A DNA stretch of 64,000 nt, from NCBI RefSeq assembly GCF_009932335.1, contig NZ_BLJF01000001.1, positions 2,604,001 through 2,668,000 of the forward strand, in the 5' to 3' direction. Made by a program: the position numbers and the translations under genes. Shown here piece by piece: positions 43,500 through 55,651 of the stretch (position 1 is the stretch's first letter; each line of letters opens with the position of its first letter). The DNA comes from Pseudomonas asiatica (lineage in GTDB: Bacteria; Pseudomonadota; Gammaproteobacteria; Pseudomonadales; Pseudomonadaceae). The notes below the pieces were generated by a model, which was given only the letters and a program-made list of their open reading frames with translations, was not told the origin of the DNA and made no database searches.

Positions 43500-44561
43500 A
43501 TGGCCACGGCTCCGTCCAACCCCGCCTTTGCACCTACCCTTTCTACCCGAGGGCGGCTCAATGGCATTCTGTTCGTCGCGCTGTTCGCGCTTGCGGTCAC
43601 CCAGTTGGCCGCCCTGCCCGCCATCGCCAACCTGGGTATCAGCCCGCTGATCGTCGGTATCGTCGCCGGTGCGCTTTACGGCAATGCACTGCGTGACGGC
43701 GTTCCCGCCAGCTGGGCGGCGGGTATCAACTTTTCCGCCCGCGGCCTGCTGCGCATTGCCGTGGCCTTCTTCGGCCTGCGGGTGAGCCTGCAGGAAATAG
43801 CCGAAGTCGGCTGGTCCGGGCTCATCGTGTCGTTGCTGGTGGTGTCCAGCACCCTGCTGATCGGCCTGTGGTGCGGCATGAAGCTGTTCAAGCTGGACCG
43901 CGATACCGCCTTGCTGACCGCCGCAGGCAGCGCCATCTGCGGCGCCGCTGCGGTTCTGGCCTTCGAGTCGGCCCTGCGCAGCGCACCGCATAAAAGCGCC
44001 ATGGCGGTTGGTAGCGTGGTGCTGTTCGGCACCCTGTCGATGTTCCTCTACCCATTGGCGATCAATGCCGGCTGGCTGCACCTGGATACCATGGGCGCCG
44101 GGCTGTTCCTGGGTGGCACCATTCACGAGGTGGCCCAGGTGGTCGGTGCCGCCAGCAACGTCAGCCCCGAGGCCACGCATATCGCCACCATCGTCAAGAT
44201 GACCCGTGTGATGCTGCTGGTACCGGTGCTGCTGGTGGTGGGCCTCTGGATCAGCCGCGCGCGCCAGCCGGGCCAGGCACAGGGCAACGGGCGCATCGCC
44301 ATGCCCTGGTTCGCCTTCGGCTTCCTCGCGCTGGTACTGGTGAACTCGCTGCAGGTGTTGCCGGGTAGCGTGACGCAGGCGGTCAACAGCCTGGATACCT
44401 TTGCCCTGACCATGGCCATGACCGCGTTGGGGATGGAGACACGCCTCAGCCAGATTCGCCAGGCCGGGCCGCGGGCGCTGGCAACCGGGGCGATTCTCAA
44501 CCTCTGGCTGGTGTTTGGTGGCGTGGCGATTACCCTTGGTGTGCAGAAGCTGTTGGGATGA
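43500..44561 (+). CDS. YeiH-family (PF03601) putative sulfate exporter family membrane protein
   Basis: A 353-residue inner-membrane protein with about ten helices. Family signatures: AGALYGNALRDGVPASWAAGINFSARGLLRIAVAFFGLRVSLQEI and GSAICGAAAVLAFESALRS, then GLFLGGTIHEVAQVVGA. The family label (sulfate exporter) comes from the database name and is weakly supported. Divergent LysR gene is the likely regulator. Confidence 0.88.
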   Translation: MATAPSNPAFAPTLSTRGRLNGILFVALFALAVTQLAALPAIANLGISPLIVGIVAGALYGNALRDGVPASWAAGINFSARGLLRIAVAFFGLRVSLQEIAEVGWSGLIVSLLVVSSTLLIGLWCGMKLFKLDRDTALLTAAGSAICGAAAVLAFESALRSAPHKSAMAVGSVVLFGTLSMFLYPLAINAGWLHLDTMGAGLFLGGTIHEVAQVVGAASNVSPEATHIATIVKMTRVMLLVPVLLVVGLWISRARQPGQAQGNGRIAMPWFAFGFLALVLVNSLQVLPGSVTQAVNSLDTFALTMAMTALGMETRLSQIRQAGPRALATGAILNLWLVFGGVAITLGVQKLLG

Positions 44562-44564
44562 CTT

Positions 44565-44679
44565 GAGACCGAGCCGCCTGCTTCGCGGGTAAACCCGCTC
44601 CCACAGGTATTGCGCTGCTTTCAGAACCTGCGCCGTACCTGTGGGAGCGGGTTTACCCGCGAAGCAGGCAGCTCGGTCT
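44565..44679. repeat. REP inverted pair 8
   Basis: Inverted copies with the core GCGGGTAAACCCGCTCCCAC. The outer arms AGACCGAGC and GCTCGGTCT continue the pairing, so the whole pair could fold into one long stem. Confidence 0.85.
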
Positions 44680-44773
44680 GATGAGGTTTTTGTTGCCCCC
44701 CCTCGTTGCCGCCCACATTTCTCGGTATGGTGTTGTCAAAGAAGGATGTTTTACCCGCACAGGAAAGACTTAG

Positions 44774-46147
44774 ATGCCTCAACGCCATGTCATCAATGCA
44801 TCCGTCAGCCCCAAAGGCAGCCTGGAGACGCTGTCACAACGTGAAGTGCAGCAACTGAGTGAAGTCGGTACCGGTAGCCTTTACACCCTGTTCCGCCAGT
44901 GCGCCCTGGCCATCCTCAACACCGGCGCCCATGTCGACAATGCCAAGACCATCCTCGAGGCCTATCAGGACTTCGAGGTGCGCATTCATCAACAGGACCG
45001 CGGCGTGCGCCTGGAGCTGCTGAATGCCCCGGCCGACGCTTTCGTCGATGGCGAAATGATAGCCAGCACCCGTGAAATGCTGTTCAGTGCCCTGCGCGAC
45101 ATCGTCTACACCGAAAGCGAGCTGGCCAGCCAGCGCATCGACCTGGAAAGCTCCCAGGGCATCACTGATTACGTGTTCCACCTGCTGCGCAACGCTCGCA
45201 CCCTGCGGCCGGGCGTGGAGCCGAAGATGGTGGTGTGCTGGGGTGGCCATTCGATCAGCAGCGAGGAATACCAGTACACCAAGAAGGTCGGCCACGAGCT
45301 GGGCCTGCGCAAGCTGGACGTGTGCACTGGCTGCGGCCCGGGTGTGATGAAGGGCCCGATGAAGGGCGCCACCATTGCCCACGCCAAGCAACGCATGCAC
45401 GGCAGCCGCTATCTGGGCCTGACCGAGCCCGGCATCATCGCCGCCGAAGCACCCAACCCGATCGTCAACGAACTGGTGATCCTGCCGGACATCGAGAAGC
45501 GACTGGAAGCCTTCGTCCGTGTCGGCCACGGCATCATCATCTTCCCGGGCGGTGCCGGCACGGCCGAGGAGTTCCTCTACCTGCTGGGCATCCTCATGCA
45601 CCCGGACAACCAGGAGCTGCCGTTCCCGGTGGTACTCACCGGGCCGCGCAGCGCCGAGCCGTACCTGCAACAGCTGCACGCATTCGTCGGCGCCACCCTG
45701 GGTGAGGCGGCGCATCGCTTGTACGAGATCATCATCGATGACCCGGCGGAAGTTGCCCGATACATGGTCGAAGGGCTCAAGGCGGTGAAGCAGTTCCGCC
45801 GCGAGCGCAACGATGCCTTCCATTTCAACTGGCTGCTGAAGATCGAGGAGAGCTTCCAGCGCCCGTTCGACCCGACCCACCAGGCCATGGCCGACCTCGA
45901 CCTGCGCCGCGAGCTGCCGGCCCACGAACTGGCTGCCAACTTGCGCCGGGCGTTTTCCGGCATCGTCGCCGGCAACGTGAAGGACAAGGGCATCCGCCTG
46001 ATCGAGGAACACGGGCCGTATCAGATCCGTGGCGACAGCGCTGTGCTGGACCCACTGGGCCGGTTGTTGCAGGCGTTCGTCGACCAGCATCGAATGAAGT
46101 TGCCGGGCGGCGCGGCGTATGTACCGTGCTACCAGGTGGTGACCTGA
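44774..46147 (+). CDS. ppnN: PpnN, pyrimidine/purine 5'-monophosphate nucleosidase (LOG family)
   Basis: A 457-residue protein matching E. coli PpnN (YgdH) in length and order: N-terminal domain, then a Rossmann LOG-like domain with CWGGHSISSEEYQYTKKVGHELGLR, the PGGAGTAEEF motif near residue 258 and a C-terminal domain (about residues 355-457). It cleaves nucleoside monophosphates to ribose phosphate and base, and in E. coli is activated by ppGpp. Monocistronic; a hairpin follows. Confidence 0.92.
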   Translation: MPQRHVINASVSPKGSLETLSQREVQQLSEVGTGSLYTLFRQCALAILNTGAHVDNAKTILEAYQDFEVRIHQQDRGVRLELLNAPADAFVDGEMIASTREMLFSALRDIVYTESELASQRIDLESSQGITDYVFHLLRNARTLRPGVEPKMVVCWGGHSISSEEYQYTKKVGHELGLRKLDVCTGCGPGVMKGPMKGATIAHAKQRMHGSRYLGLTEPGIIAAEAPNPIVNELVILPDIEKRLEAFVRVGHGIIIFPGGAGTAEEFLYLLGILMHPDNQELPFPVVLTGPRSAEPYLQQLHAFVGATLGEAAHRLYEIIIDDPAEVARYMVEGLKAVKQFRRERNDAFHFNWLLKIEESFQRPFDPTHQAMADLDLRRELPAHELAANLRRAFSGIVAGNVKDKGIRLIEEHGPYQIRGDSAVLDPLGRLLQAFVDQHRMKLPGGAAYVPCYQVVT

Positions 46148-46163
46148 TTCGCCATTCTTGCTG

Positions 46164-46195
46164 AGGCCCCATGGACGGGGCCTGCAGCTATTTGG
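46164..46195 (+). terminator. Hairpin terminator after ppnN
   Basis: AGGCCCC (46164-46170) and GGGGCCT (46177-46183) form a perfect 7-bp stem, with a moderately T-rich tail. Confidence 0.5.
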
Positions 46196-46240
46196 CTTTT
46201 TGGATGTGGGCATTCACATCGAGTAGGCATTCATTCGCGA

Positions 46241-46366
46241 TGGTGGCGCCAAGTCACCTTTCCGCCCTTACGGCGGGTCCCTTAAGTCGCAATCGGCGGC
46301 GCCTGAACTATCGCGCGCTTAGAAGCAAAAGCAAAAAGCAAAGGCAGACGCAAAGGCAAAACTGCT
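46241..46366. repeat. Dispersed-repeat-like segment with GCAAAA/GCAAAG tract
   Basis: A segment with CCGCCCTTACGGCGGG (a short hairpin) followed by an imperfect run of GCAAAA/GCAAAG/GCAGAC hexamers (46324-46362). From memory similar segments recur in Pseudomonas genomes. No gene is supported here. Confidence 0.4.
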
Positions 46367-46367
46367 A

Positions 46368-47531
46368 CTAACTGAGGTCGGCCATCGGTCGTTCGACGAA
46401 GCGGATGCTGTCGCGCCCACCGCGCTTGGACTGGTACAAGGCGACATCCCCCTGTTCGATCAAGGCCGCCAGGCTCGTCGGCGGTTGGTCGAACAGGTTG
46501 GCGCCGATGCTCAAGGTGACCGGCTGCGGCGTAGGCACCGTCTTGCTTGCATACTGCTGAAACTGCTCGCGCAGCAGTCCACCCAGCTCCATGACCCGCT
46601 CGCTGCTCGCACCACACAGCAGAATGACGAACTCATCACCGCCCAGCCGCGCCGCCAGCGAGCGCTCGGGCAGCACCGTGCGAATCATCTCGCTCAGGGC
46701 AATCAGCAAGCGGTCCCCTGCAACATGCCCGTGCAGGTCGTTGACCAGCTTGAAGTTGTCGATGTCGATCAGTAGCAAGGCCCCGGGCTGCGTTGAATCC
46801 ACTGCCTTGAAGAAAGGCCCCGCCCGAACCTCCAGTGCGCGCCGGTTGTACAGCGCCGTCAACGGGTCACGGGCTGCCAGACGGGCAATCCGCTCCTCTC
46901 GGCGGTAGCGCACGGTGCCGGTCATCGACAAGGCAATCAGCATGATCGCCATCGCACCTTCGACCAACGAAACCTGAATGATCAACCCACCGAAGGTGGC
47001 CAGGTCAATCAGCGTACCCGGTGTAATTGCAATGATCGCCTTGGCCACATAGAACAACCCATGAACCAGCAAAACGTAGCGCAACTGCACGGCACCAACA
47101 CTCAGCGACTTGCCATGCGGCCGCAAAAGCCAACTGGCCTTGAGCGTCAACAGCGCCACCAGCAACGAGTTGACCATCAGCATCACCTTCGACCACTGCG
47201 GCCCCACGGGCAACAGCAGCAAGGCGAACCACACCAGCACCACCGATAACCAGATACGCGACAGCCGCACCTGGGTGAAGCGCAACACGCCCATCAGGAA
47301 GAACCAGTGCGCCACCACCAGCAAGCCGTTGGCGAACCAGATGCCGATCAGCAACAAACCGATACCGCGCAGCAAGGCCAGGGTGGAACCGATCGTGATG
47401 GTGGCAAAGCCTGCGCTCCAGAACAGCAGCGACGGCTCGCGAACGCTGCGCCACTCGATCGCCAGGTACAACGCAGCCGCGGCAGCCAGGGCGATCGAGA
47501 TAGTCAGCATCGTGGGTGGATCAAGCGCCAT
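46368..47531 (-). CDS. Membrane-bound diguanylate cyclase (GGDEF)
   Basis: A 387-residue protein with about seven N-terminal membrane helices (residues 1-200) and a C-terminal GGDEF domain (ARDPLTALYNRRALEVR; active site RLGGDEFVILL). The active site is intact, so it should make cyclic di-GMP. The inhibitory I-site is not: the RxxD position reads PERS. No EAL domain. Signal unknown. Confidence 0.9.
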   Translation of the reverse strand: MALDPPTMLTISIALAAAAALYLAIEWRSVREPSLLFWSAGFATITIGSTLALLRGIGLLLIGIWFANGLLVVAHWFFLMGVLRFTQVRLSRIWLSVVLVWFALLLLPVGPQWSKVMLMVNSLLVALLTLKASWLLRPHGKSLSVGAVQLRYVLLVHGLFYVAKAIIAITPGTLIDLATFGGLIIQVSLVEGAMAIMLIALSMTGTVRYRREERIARLAARDPLTALYNRRALEVRAGPFFKAVDSTQPGALLLIDIDNFKLVNDLHGHVAGDRLLIALSEMIRTVLPERSLAARLGGDEFVILLCGASSERVMELGGLLREQFQQYASKTVPTPQPVTLSIGANLFDQPPTSLAALIEQGDVALYQSKRGGRDSIRFVERPMADLS

Positions 47532-47818
47532 AAACGGATTGGCCTATCTGGTTAACGAGGAAAAGGCCCGATTGTATGCGCTCGTGATGACTTTTCAGAG
47601 GAGCCTTGCACCACCAGCCTGCAAATGATAGCCCAGCCCTGGCCAATACCCATGCGGGTGAAATGTCATATTGACATCAGCGTGTCATTTGCACCACAAA
47701 AACCGCTGTCGTTATGACAACGCACCAGCGCAACACGCCCATCTGCAGGGGCTGCCCAGCTGGCACGAAAGCTGAACCATTCTCTTTCGCCACTACCTGC
47801 CTTGCGGAAATAACCATC

Positions 47819-48166
47819 ATGAGAAATATCCTCCTCCCTCTGGCAATGTCCCTGTCCATCGCCCTGCCCGCCTGCGCCGACGAGGTGCTCTCGGAAAGCC
47901 CCGACAACACGGTGGGCTATGGCGCCGGGGGCGTCACCGGCCTGATGGTCGGCGCCGCGCTCGGTGGCCCGTTCGGCGCCATCGTCGGTGCAGCCCTGGG
48001 TGCATTTGGCGGCGCCGCCGTGCAACAAGGCAGCGGGCACAGCGATGCAGCGTACGTGGTACGCCATGACGACGGCAGTACCCAGCGCTATCGCTCGCCC
48101 AATGCCCGCTTCAAGCCCGGTGATCAGGTGCAGGTGAGTGGAATTCGCCTGGCCCCGGCGCAGTAA
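47819..48166 (+). CDS. Exported glycine-zipper protein
   Basis: A 115-residue protein with a signal peptide (LSIALPACADEV) and a glycine-zipper stretch (GYGAGGVTGLMVGAALGGPFGAIVGAALGAFGG) at about residues 35-68, followed by a small polar domain (YVVRHDDGSTQRYRSPNARFKPGDQVQVSG). Likely periplasmic or outer-membrane associated. Function unknown. The ATG at 47819 begins the signal peptide. Confidence 0.75.
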   Translation: MRNILLPLAMSLSIALPACADEVLSESPDNTVGYGAGGVTGLMVGAALGGPFGAIVGAALGAFGGAAVQQGSGHSDAAYVVRHDDGSTQRYRSPNARFKPGDQVQVSGIRLAPAQ

Positions 48167-48169
48167 GCC

Positions 48170-48365
48170 GTTGCCCGGACAAAAAGCTCACCAGTTGCCG
48201 CCCATGTGAGCTCAGGCGCTCCCAGTCGCGGAAACACAAACGTAGCTCCAGGGTGGCCCAGCTTTCCGCCAGGGCCACCCGACGCGCCGGCAGCTCCTGC
48301 TCGGCGCGCACGGCGGCTGTTCGGGCAGCATTGCCAGGTTCATCGCCAATTCCTCGATAAAGCGC
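48170..48365 (-). pseudogene. Possible broken remnant of a regulator gene
   Basis: The minus strand holds ARRVALAESWATLELRLCFRDWERLSSHGRQLVSFLSG in one frame and FIEELAMNLAMLPEQPPC in another just before it. Together they read like the C-terminal end of a LysR effector domain interrupted by a frameshift. No start, helix-turn-helix or remaining domain is visible. Weak evidence. Confidence 0.25.
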
Positions 48366-48424
48366 TGCTAGTGGGGCTGCCTTCAGTTCAGAATAACCCT
48401 GTCTTTCTTCTGCCGCGGGTACCC

Positions 48425-49384
48425 ATGAACGCATTACGCAGCCTGATCCAGCGCCAACTGCAAAGCGGCGCCCTTTACGCCGTGCTGGCGGCCCTGGGTT
48501 TCAGCTTCAAGGCCATCTTCGTCAAGCTCGCCTATGCCGCAGGGCCGGTGGACGCCATCAGCCTGCTGGCATTGCGCATGGGGCTGTCGCTGCCGATGTT
48601 CGCCTGGCTGGTATGGGCCAGCCGTGGTCAGGGCAGCGCACCGCTCAACCTGGGCGATGGGCTGCGTGTCGCGTTGCTCGGGCTGCTGGGCTACTACCTG
48701 GCCAGCCTGTTCGACTTCTATGGCCTGCAGTACATCAGCGCCGGGCTGGAGCGGCTGATTCTGTTCACCTACCCGACCCTGGTGCTGGTGTTCCAGGCCA
48801 TCGCCCTGCGTGAGCGGCCAAGCCTGCGCACCTTGTCGGCCATGGGCCTGTGCTACCTGGGGCTGGGCATTGCCTTTGTCCACGACGTCAGTGTGGCCGG
48901 GGCTGGCCAGCAGGTAGTGCTGGGCTCGCTGTGGGTGTTCGCCAGTGCAGTGACCTACGCGCTGTATTACTCCGGCACCGGAATGATGCTCAAGCGCATG
49001 GGCTCGATGCGCCTGGCCGGGCTGTGCGGTACTGCGTCCTCGCTGATGGTGCTGGCGCATTACCTGGTGGTGGCACCGGTCGGGCAGTTGTGGCAGTTGC
49101 CGGGCGCAGTGTGGGCCAATGCCGGGTTGATGGCGATGTTTTCCACGGTGCTGCCGATCTACTGGGTGGCGCTGGCGATACAGCGCCTGGGGCCGACCCA
49201 TACTGCGGCAGTGGGCAACCTGGGGCCGGTGCTGACGGTGCTGGCATCGTGGGCGATCCTGAGCGAGGAGATTTCGCTGTATCAGGTCGTCGGGTTGGCG
49301 GTGGTGCTGTTTGCGGTGTCGCGGCTCAAGCCGCGGGGCAAACAGGAAACAAAGGTGGCTGAGGCCAAAGGTGCAGCAGCCTGA
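48425..49384 (+). CDS. EamA/DMT-family permease 1
   Basis: A 319-residue inner-membrane protein with ten helices in two EamA repeats (ALYAVLAALGFSFKAIFVKLAY... and GSLWVFASAVTYALYYSGTGMMLK...). Such permeases export metabolites or amino acids. The ATG at 48425 fits the first helix; the upstream frame is not hydrophobic. Confidence 0.88.
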   Translation: MNALRSLIQRQLQSGALYAVLAALGFSFKAIFVKLAYAAGPVDAISLLALRMGLSLPMFAWLVWASRGQGSAPLNLGDGLRVALLGLLGYYLASLFDFYGLQYISAGLERLILFTYPTLVLVFQAIALRERPSLRTLSAMGLCYLGLGIAFVHDVSVAGAGQQVVLGSLWVFASAVTYALYYSGTGMMLKRMGSMRLAGLCGTASSLMVLAHYLVVAPVGQLWQLPGAVWANAGLMAMFSTVLPIYWVALAIQRLGPTHTAAVGNLGPVLTVLASWAILSEEISLYQVVGLAVVLFAVSRLKPRGKQETKVAEAKGAAA

Positions 49385-49463
49385 CTGCGGTCACTGTGGA
49401 AGATTGCCCAGCCCTTTGGGCTGCGCTGTCGCACAGATAACTGAATTCGCAAGCGATCCTCGT

Positions 49464-49556
49464 ACCCTGTGGGAGCGGCTTTAGCCGCGAAGAATCCAAC
49501 GCGGTGCATGGCACCGGCTGCGCCGGTGTTCGCGGCTAAAGCCGCTCCCACAGGGT
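49464..49556. repeat. REP inverted pair 9
   Basis: Inverted copies of ACCCTGTGGGAGCGGCTTTA and its complement, separated by a short stem-forming linker. Confidence 0.85.
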
Positions 49557-49590
49557 CCCTGCTAATTCAATGAGTTATGTGCAGTTCTAT

Positions 49591-49702
49591 GAGAGCGGCC
49601 TTGCGTCGCGAAAGGGCTGCAGAGCAGCCCCGGCAATTTTGGTAGCAACACCAACGTCTGGGGCCGCTTTGCGGCCCTTTCGCGACACAAGGCCACTCCC
49701 AC
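49591..49702. repeat. REP inverted pair 10
   Basis: Inverted copies with cores GAGCGGCCTTGCGTCGCG and CGCGACACAAGGCCACTCC. Directly follows pair 9, so the 335-base gap before the next gene is almost entirely REP. Confidence 0.8.
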
Positions 49703-49719
49703 AAAAACGCGTAAATCCC

Positions 49720-51048
49720 TCAGAGCACCCGCTTGATCAGCGGCTCCAGTCGGCTATAGCGCAGCCGCCGCAGGAACCTGCGCACATCCTTGGGGTGCTC
49801 GGCCTTGGCGCCCAACTCCTCTGCCGAGCCGATCTTCGGCGCATGCCGGCGCAGCTCGGCCAGCTCTGCTTCCCGTGGCCCCAGCCATTGCCCTTGCGGG
49901 TCATCGATCAGCAGGCCGTTCTCCAGGTCCAGATTGAAGCCGCGCGGATTCAGGTTGTTACCGGTCAGCAACGAATAGCGTTGGTCGACCCACACGCCCT
50001 TGGCATGAAAGGTATGCCCGGGGTCGTTCCAGATCCGCACCTGCAGCTGGCCGCTGGCAATCGCAGCGTGGCGACGTCGGGTGAAGGCACGCAGGTTGTC
50101 TTCGTACAGGTAGGGCAACGCGCCGCTGGCACTGAACGGCTCGCCGGGGGCGATATAGAAGTCGTTGGCCGTGCGATCACCAACGATCAGTTCCACCCGC
50201 ACGCCACGCGCCAGGGCATGGTCAAGTTCGCGCATCAGCACCCGGGGTGGGTTGAAATACGGCGTGCTGATGATGACCTGCGTGCGTGCCGCCGCCAGCA
50301 AGGCGCACACTGCACGGTTCAGCGGGTTGCCACGGCCCACGCCCAACAGCGGGATAACCCGCAGGCCCTGCCCCGCCCCGCTGGCCGGTGCCTCATAGGC
50401 CATGCGTCGCAGCCGCGCGCGCAAGCGCCGGATGTCGCCGCGCAGGCTGCGGGTGGAGGGTGGCGCCGGCAGGTCGAGGCGCGGTGTGGCGGTGTGGTGC
50501 AGCAGGCGACGCACCAACCCGACCATGGCGTCGGCCAGCTCTGGTGACTGGAACAGGTGGTAGCGGTCCAGGCGGTAACGGTCGAAACGGTGCAGGTACA
50601 CGTTGTTAAGGCTGGCGCCGGTGTAGATCACGCAGTCGTCGATGATGCTGCCCTTCAGGTGCAACACGCCAAACAGCTCGCGGGTCTGCACAGGTACGCC
50701 ATGGATGACGATATCCAGCCCATGGTGCTGGCGCTGGGCCTGGTACCAGGCGGCGTTACCCGGCTGGCGCCCGGCGCCCAACAGACCGCGGCGAGCACGG
50801 AACCAGTCGACCACGATGGTGATTTCCAGCCCGGGCCGCGCGGCCTTGGCCTGGTACAAGGCATCCAGCACTTCCTGGCCAGCCTCATCTTCCTGCAGGT
50901 ACAGCGCAACGATGACGATACGCCGGGTTGCGGCGCGGATGCGCTCGAGCAGGCAGGCGCGGTAGGCCTTGGCATCGGGCAGCACCTGGATCGACTCGGC
51001 CGACATGGCGTAGCCTGGCAATGCCGCCAGCATGGATTCGGGGTTCAA
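49720..51048 (-). CDS. pssA: CDP-diacylglycerol--serine O-phosphatidyltransferase (PLD-fold PssA)
   Basis: A 442-residue phospholipase-D superfamily enzyme with two HxK motifs: LHLKGSIIDDCVIYTGASLNN near residue 130 and HAKGVWVDQRYSLLTGNNLNPRGFNLDLENGLLI near residue 350. Both halves are intact. It makes phosphatidylserine, the precursor of phosphatidylethanolamine, and binds membranes peripherally. A TTG start at 51048 has AGGTGA 6 bases upstream; ATG 51033 is the alternative. Confidence 0.88.
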   Translation of the reverse strand: MNPESMLAALPGYAMSAESIQVLPDAKAYRACLLERIRAATRRIVIVALYLQEDEAGQEVLDALYQAKAARPGLEITIVVDWFRARRGLLGAGRQPGNAAWYQAQRQHHGLDIVIHGVPVQTRELFGVLHLKGSIIDDCVIYTGASLNNVYLHRFDRYRLDRYHLFQSPELADAMVGLVRRLLHHTATPRLDLPAPPSTRSLRGDIRRLRARLRRMAYEAPASGAGQGLRVIPLLGVGRGNPLNRAVCALLAAARTQVIISTPYFNPPRVLMRELDHALARGVRVELIVGDRTANDFYIAPGEPFSASGALPYLYEDNLRAFTRRRHAAIASGQLQVRIWNDPGHTFHAKGVWVDQRYSLLTGNNLNPRGFNLDLENGLLIDDPQGQWLGPREAELAELRRHAPKIGSAEELGAKAEHPKDVRRFLRRLRYSRLEPLIKRVL

Positions 51049-51130
51049 GAACGATCACCTTCTGTGTGCAATCACTGTCGTGCATCAGCTTGCACAGGAA
51101 GTTTGAAATGGTCCAGCCCCCGGATAGCAT

Positions 51131-51252
51131 GGGGCTGCTTTGCAGCCCTGTCGCGACACAAGGCCGCTCCTACAAGCCAGCGCCGAATCCACATGCGGCG
51201 CCGAACCTGTGGGAGCGGCCTTGTGTCGCGATAGGGGCGCAAAGCGCCCCCA
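51131..51252. repeat. REP inverted pair 11
   Basis: Inverted copies with the core GCGACACAAGGCCGCTCCTA and outer GGGGC-type arms, between katG and pssA. Confidence 0.85.
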
Positions 51253-51264
51253 TTTCTGACGAAG

Positions 51265-53873
<2,609 letters not shown>

Positions 53874-54779
53874 ATGAATCGCAACGACCTGCGCCGCGTC
53901 GACATGAACCTGCTGGTACTGTTCGAAGCCCTGATGATCGAACGCAACCTGACCCGGGTCGGCGAAAAGCTGTTCATCACCCAGTCCACCGTCAGCGCCG
54001 CCCTCGCCCGCCTGCGTGAGCTGTTCGACGACCCGCTGCTGATCCGCAACGGCCGGGCCATGGAGCCCACGCCACGGGCCATGCAGATCTTCGCCGAGCT
54101 GGGGCCGGCCATGGATGTGATTTCCGCCGCCATCAGCCGCGCCCGCGAGTTCGACCCGGTCAACAGCTGCAACGTGTTCCGCCTGGGCCTGTCGGACGAT
54201 GCCGAATTCGGCCTGTTCCCGGCCCTGCTGCAGGCGCTGCGCGAAGAGGCCCCGAATATCAGTGTGGTGGTGCGCCGGGCCAACTTCCTGCTGATGCCGG
54301 GGCTGCTGGCCAGCGGCGAAATTTCGGTGGGCGTGAGCTACACCACGGACCTGCCGGCCACCGCCAAGCGCCGCAAGCTGCGCAACATCGGCGTGCGGGT
54401 GCTGCGCGCCGATGACCGCCCGGGCCCGCTGACCCTCGACGAATACTGCGCCCGCCCGCATGTGATGGTGTCGTTCTCCGGTGACATGAGCGGCAATATC
54501 GACCTTGACCTGGCACGCATCGGCCGCTGCCGCAAGGTGGTGCTGGCGGTGCCGCAATTCGGCAGCCTGCGCGCCCTGCTGCGCAACACCGAGCTGATCG
54601 CCACGGTGCCAGACTATGCCGCCTGCGCCCTGGCCGACGACGGCAGCCTGCGCGCCGACCCGGCGCCGTTCGACATCACCGAGGCCGAACTGTCGATGGT
54701 CTGGAGCGGTGCCCAGGACAATGACCCGGCCGAGCGCTGGCTGCGCGAGCGCATCCTGCAGTTCATGGCCACGCAGTGA
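53874..54779 (+). CDS. LysR-family regulator
   Basis: A 301-residue LysR protein of the NodD/LinR-like type: VDMNLLVLFEALMIERNLTRVGEKLFITQSTVSAALARLRELFDDPLLIRNGRAMEPTPRA, then an effector domain. The ATG at 53874 is preferred; the 52 residues upstream in frame are low-complexity. The lipoprotein gene at 54878 follows on the same strand. Target unknown. Confidence 0.88.
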   Translation: MNRNDLRRVDMNLLVLFEALMIERNLTRVGEKLFITQSTVSAALARLRELFDDPLLIRNGRAMEPTPRAMQIFAELGPAMDVISAAISRAREFDPVNSCNVFRLGLSDDAEFGLFPALLQALREEAPNISVVVRRANFLLMPGLLASGEISVGVSYTTDLPATAKRRKLRNIGVRVLRADDRPGPLTLDEYCARPHVMVSFSGDMSGNIDLDLARIGRCRKVVLAVPQFGSLRALLRNTELIATVPDYAACALADDGSLRADPAPFDITEAELSMVWSGAQDNDPAERWLRERILQFMATQ

Positions 54780-54877
54780 TGCATCGACCTCATCGATAGC
54801 CACCATGAATGCCATCAAGTTCCCCTGCGGTCAGCCCGGGCGGAAGATGGCGGCATACACCGATTGATGAGGCTCCC

Positions 54878-55474
54878 ATGAAAACCGGCATGATCGCTGC
54901 CCTGCTCGCCTTGTTGGCCGCCCTTGGCGGTTGTGCCAGCCCGGCAGCTACCGACACGCAGCCTTACGGGCACTTCTATTCGGCCACGGCAATTTCCAGT
55001 GTCGCCCTGGCCCCTGGCCAACGGGTGGTGGTACTGCTGGGGCGTGATGCCGAAGCGACCCTCGAATACCTCGGCAGCCATCGCACCCAGGCAGGCGCAC
55101 CGGCCCATGGCCAACGTGTCCCTGTTGCGACCCTGGGCAGCGAAAGCCAGGCGTATGACTGGCTGGCGCGGTCACTGGCGCAGCAGTTTGCCGAAGTGAC
55201 TTTCTATGACGACCTGGACACACTGCTGGGCGACCACCCGGACGTGATCGTGCTGCTGGACACCGAAAGCCGTTTGGCCAGTGCGGATATCGAAAGCAGG
55301 GTAGTAGCGCGCTTTTTCGATGACCAGCTGACCTATATCGGCCGCGCTGAGGGACGGGCAAGCAAGAGTCTGGGCGATGTGGCGAGGGTGGTCGAGGATG
55401 AGCGGGCGGTGCAGGCGGATGCGCTGCGGGACTTTGACGATTCGTTGCAGGCGCTGTTGAAGGGTCGCGTTTGA
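54878..55474 (+). CDS. Hypothetical lipoprotein
   Basis: A 198-residue protein with a signal peptide and lipobox (LAALGGCAS). The body is mixed alpha/beta (RVVVLLGRDAEATLEYLGSH, VTFYDDLDTLLGDHPDVIVLLD) with a charged C-terminal helix. I do not recognise the family. No membrane segment besides the signal. Confidence 0.75.
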   Translation: MKTGMIAALLALLAALGGCASPAATDTQPYGHFYSATAISSVALAPGQRVVVLLGRDAEATLEYLGSHRTQAGAPAHGQRVPVATLGSESQAYDWLARSLAQQFAEVTFYDDLDTLLGDHPDVIVLLDTESRLASADIESRVVARFFDDQLTYIGRAEGRASKSLGDVARVVEDERAVQADALRDFDDSLQALLKGRV

Positions 55475-55512
55475 GGCCCCCTTCACTGATATAGCGCAAA
55501 TGCTCGGGCACA

Positions 55513-55624
55513 GCACCGGCCTGTAGGAGCAGCCTTGTGCTGCGAAGAGGCCAGTACCGCCACAGAATTTCTTCTGCCACACCGGCCCTTTCGCAGCACA
55601 AGGCTGCTCCTACAGGTCGGTGCT
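55513..55624. repeat. REP inverted pair 12
   Basis: Inverted copies with the core GCAGCACAAGGCTGCTCCTA, a GCAGC variant of the CACAAGG type, shared by both arms. Confidence 0.85.
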
Positions 55625-55651
55625 GTAGCTGTAATAACCGCGGTAAAGCTT

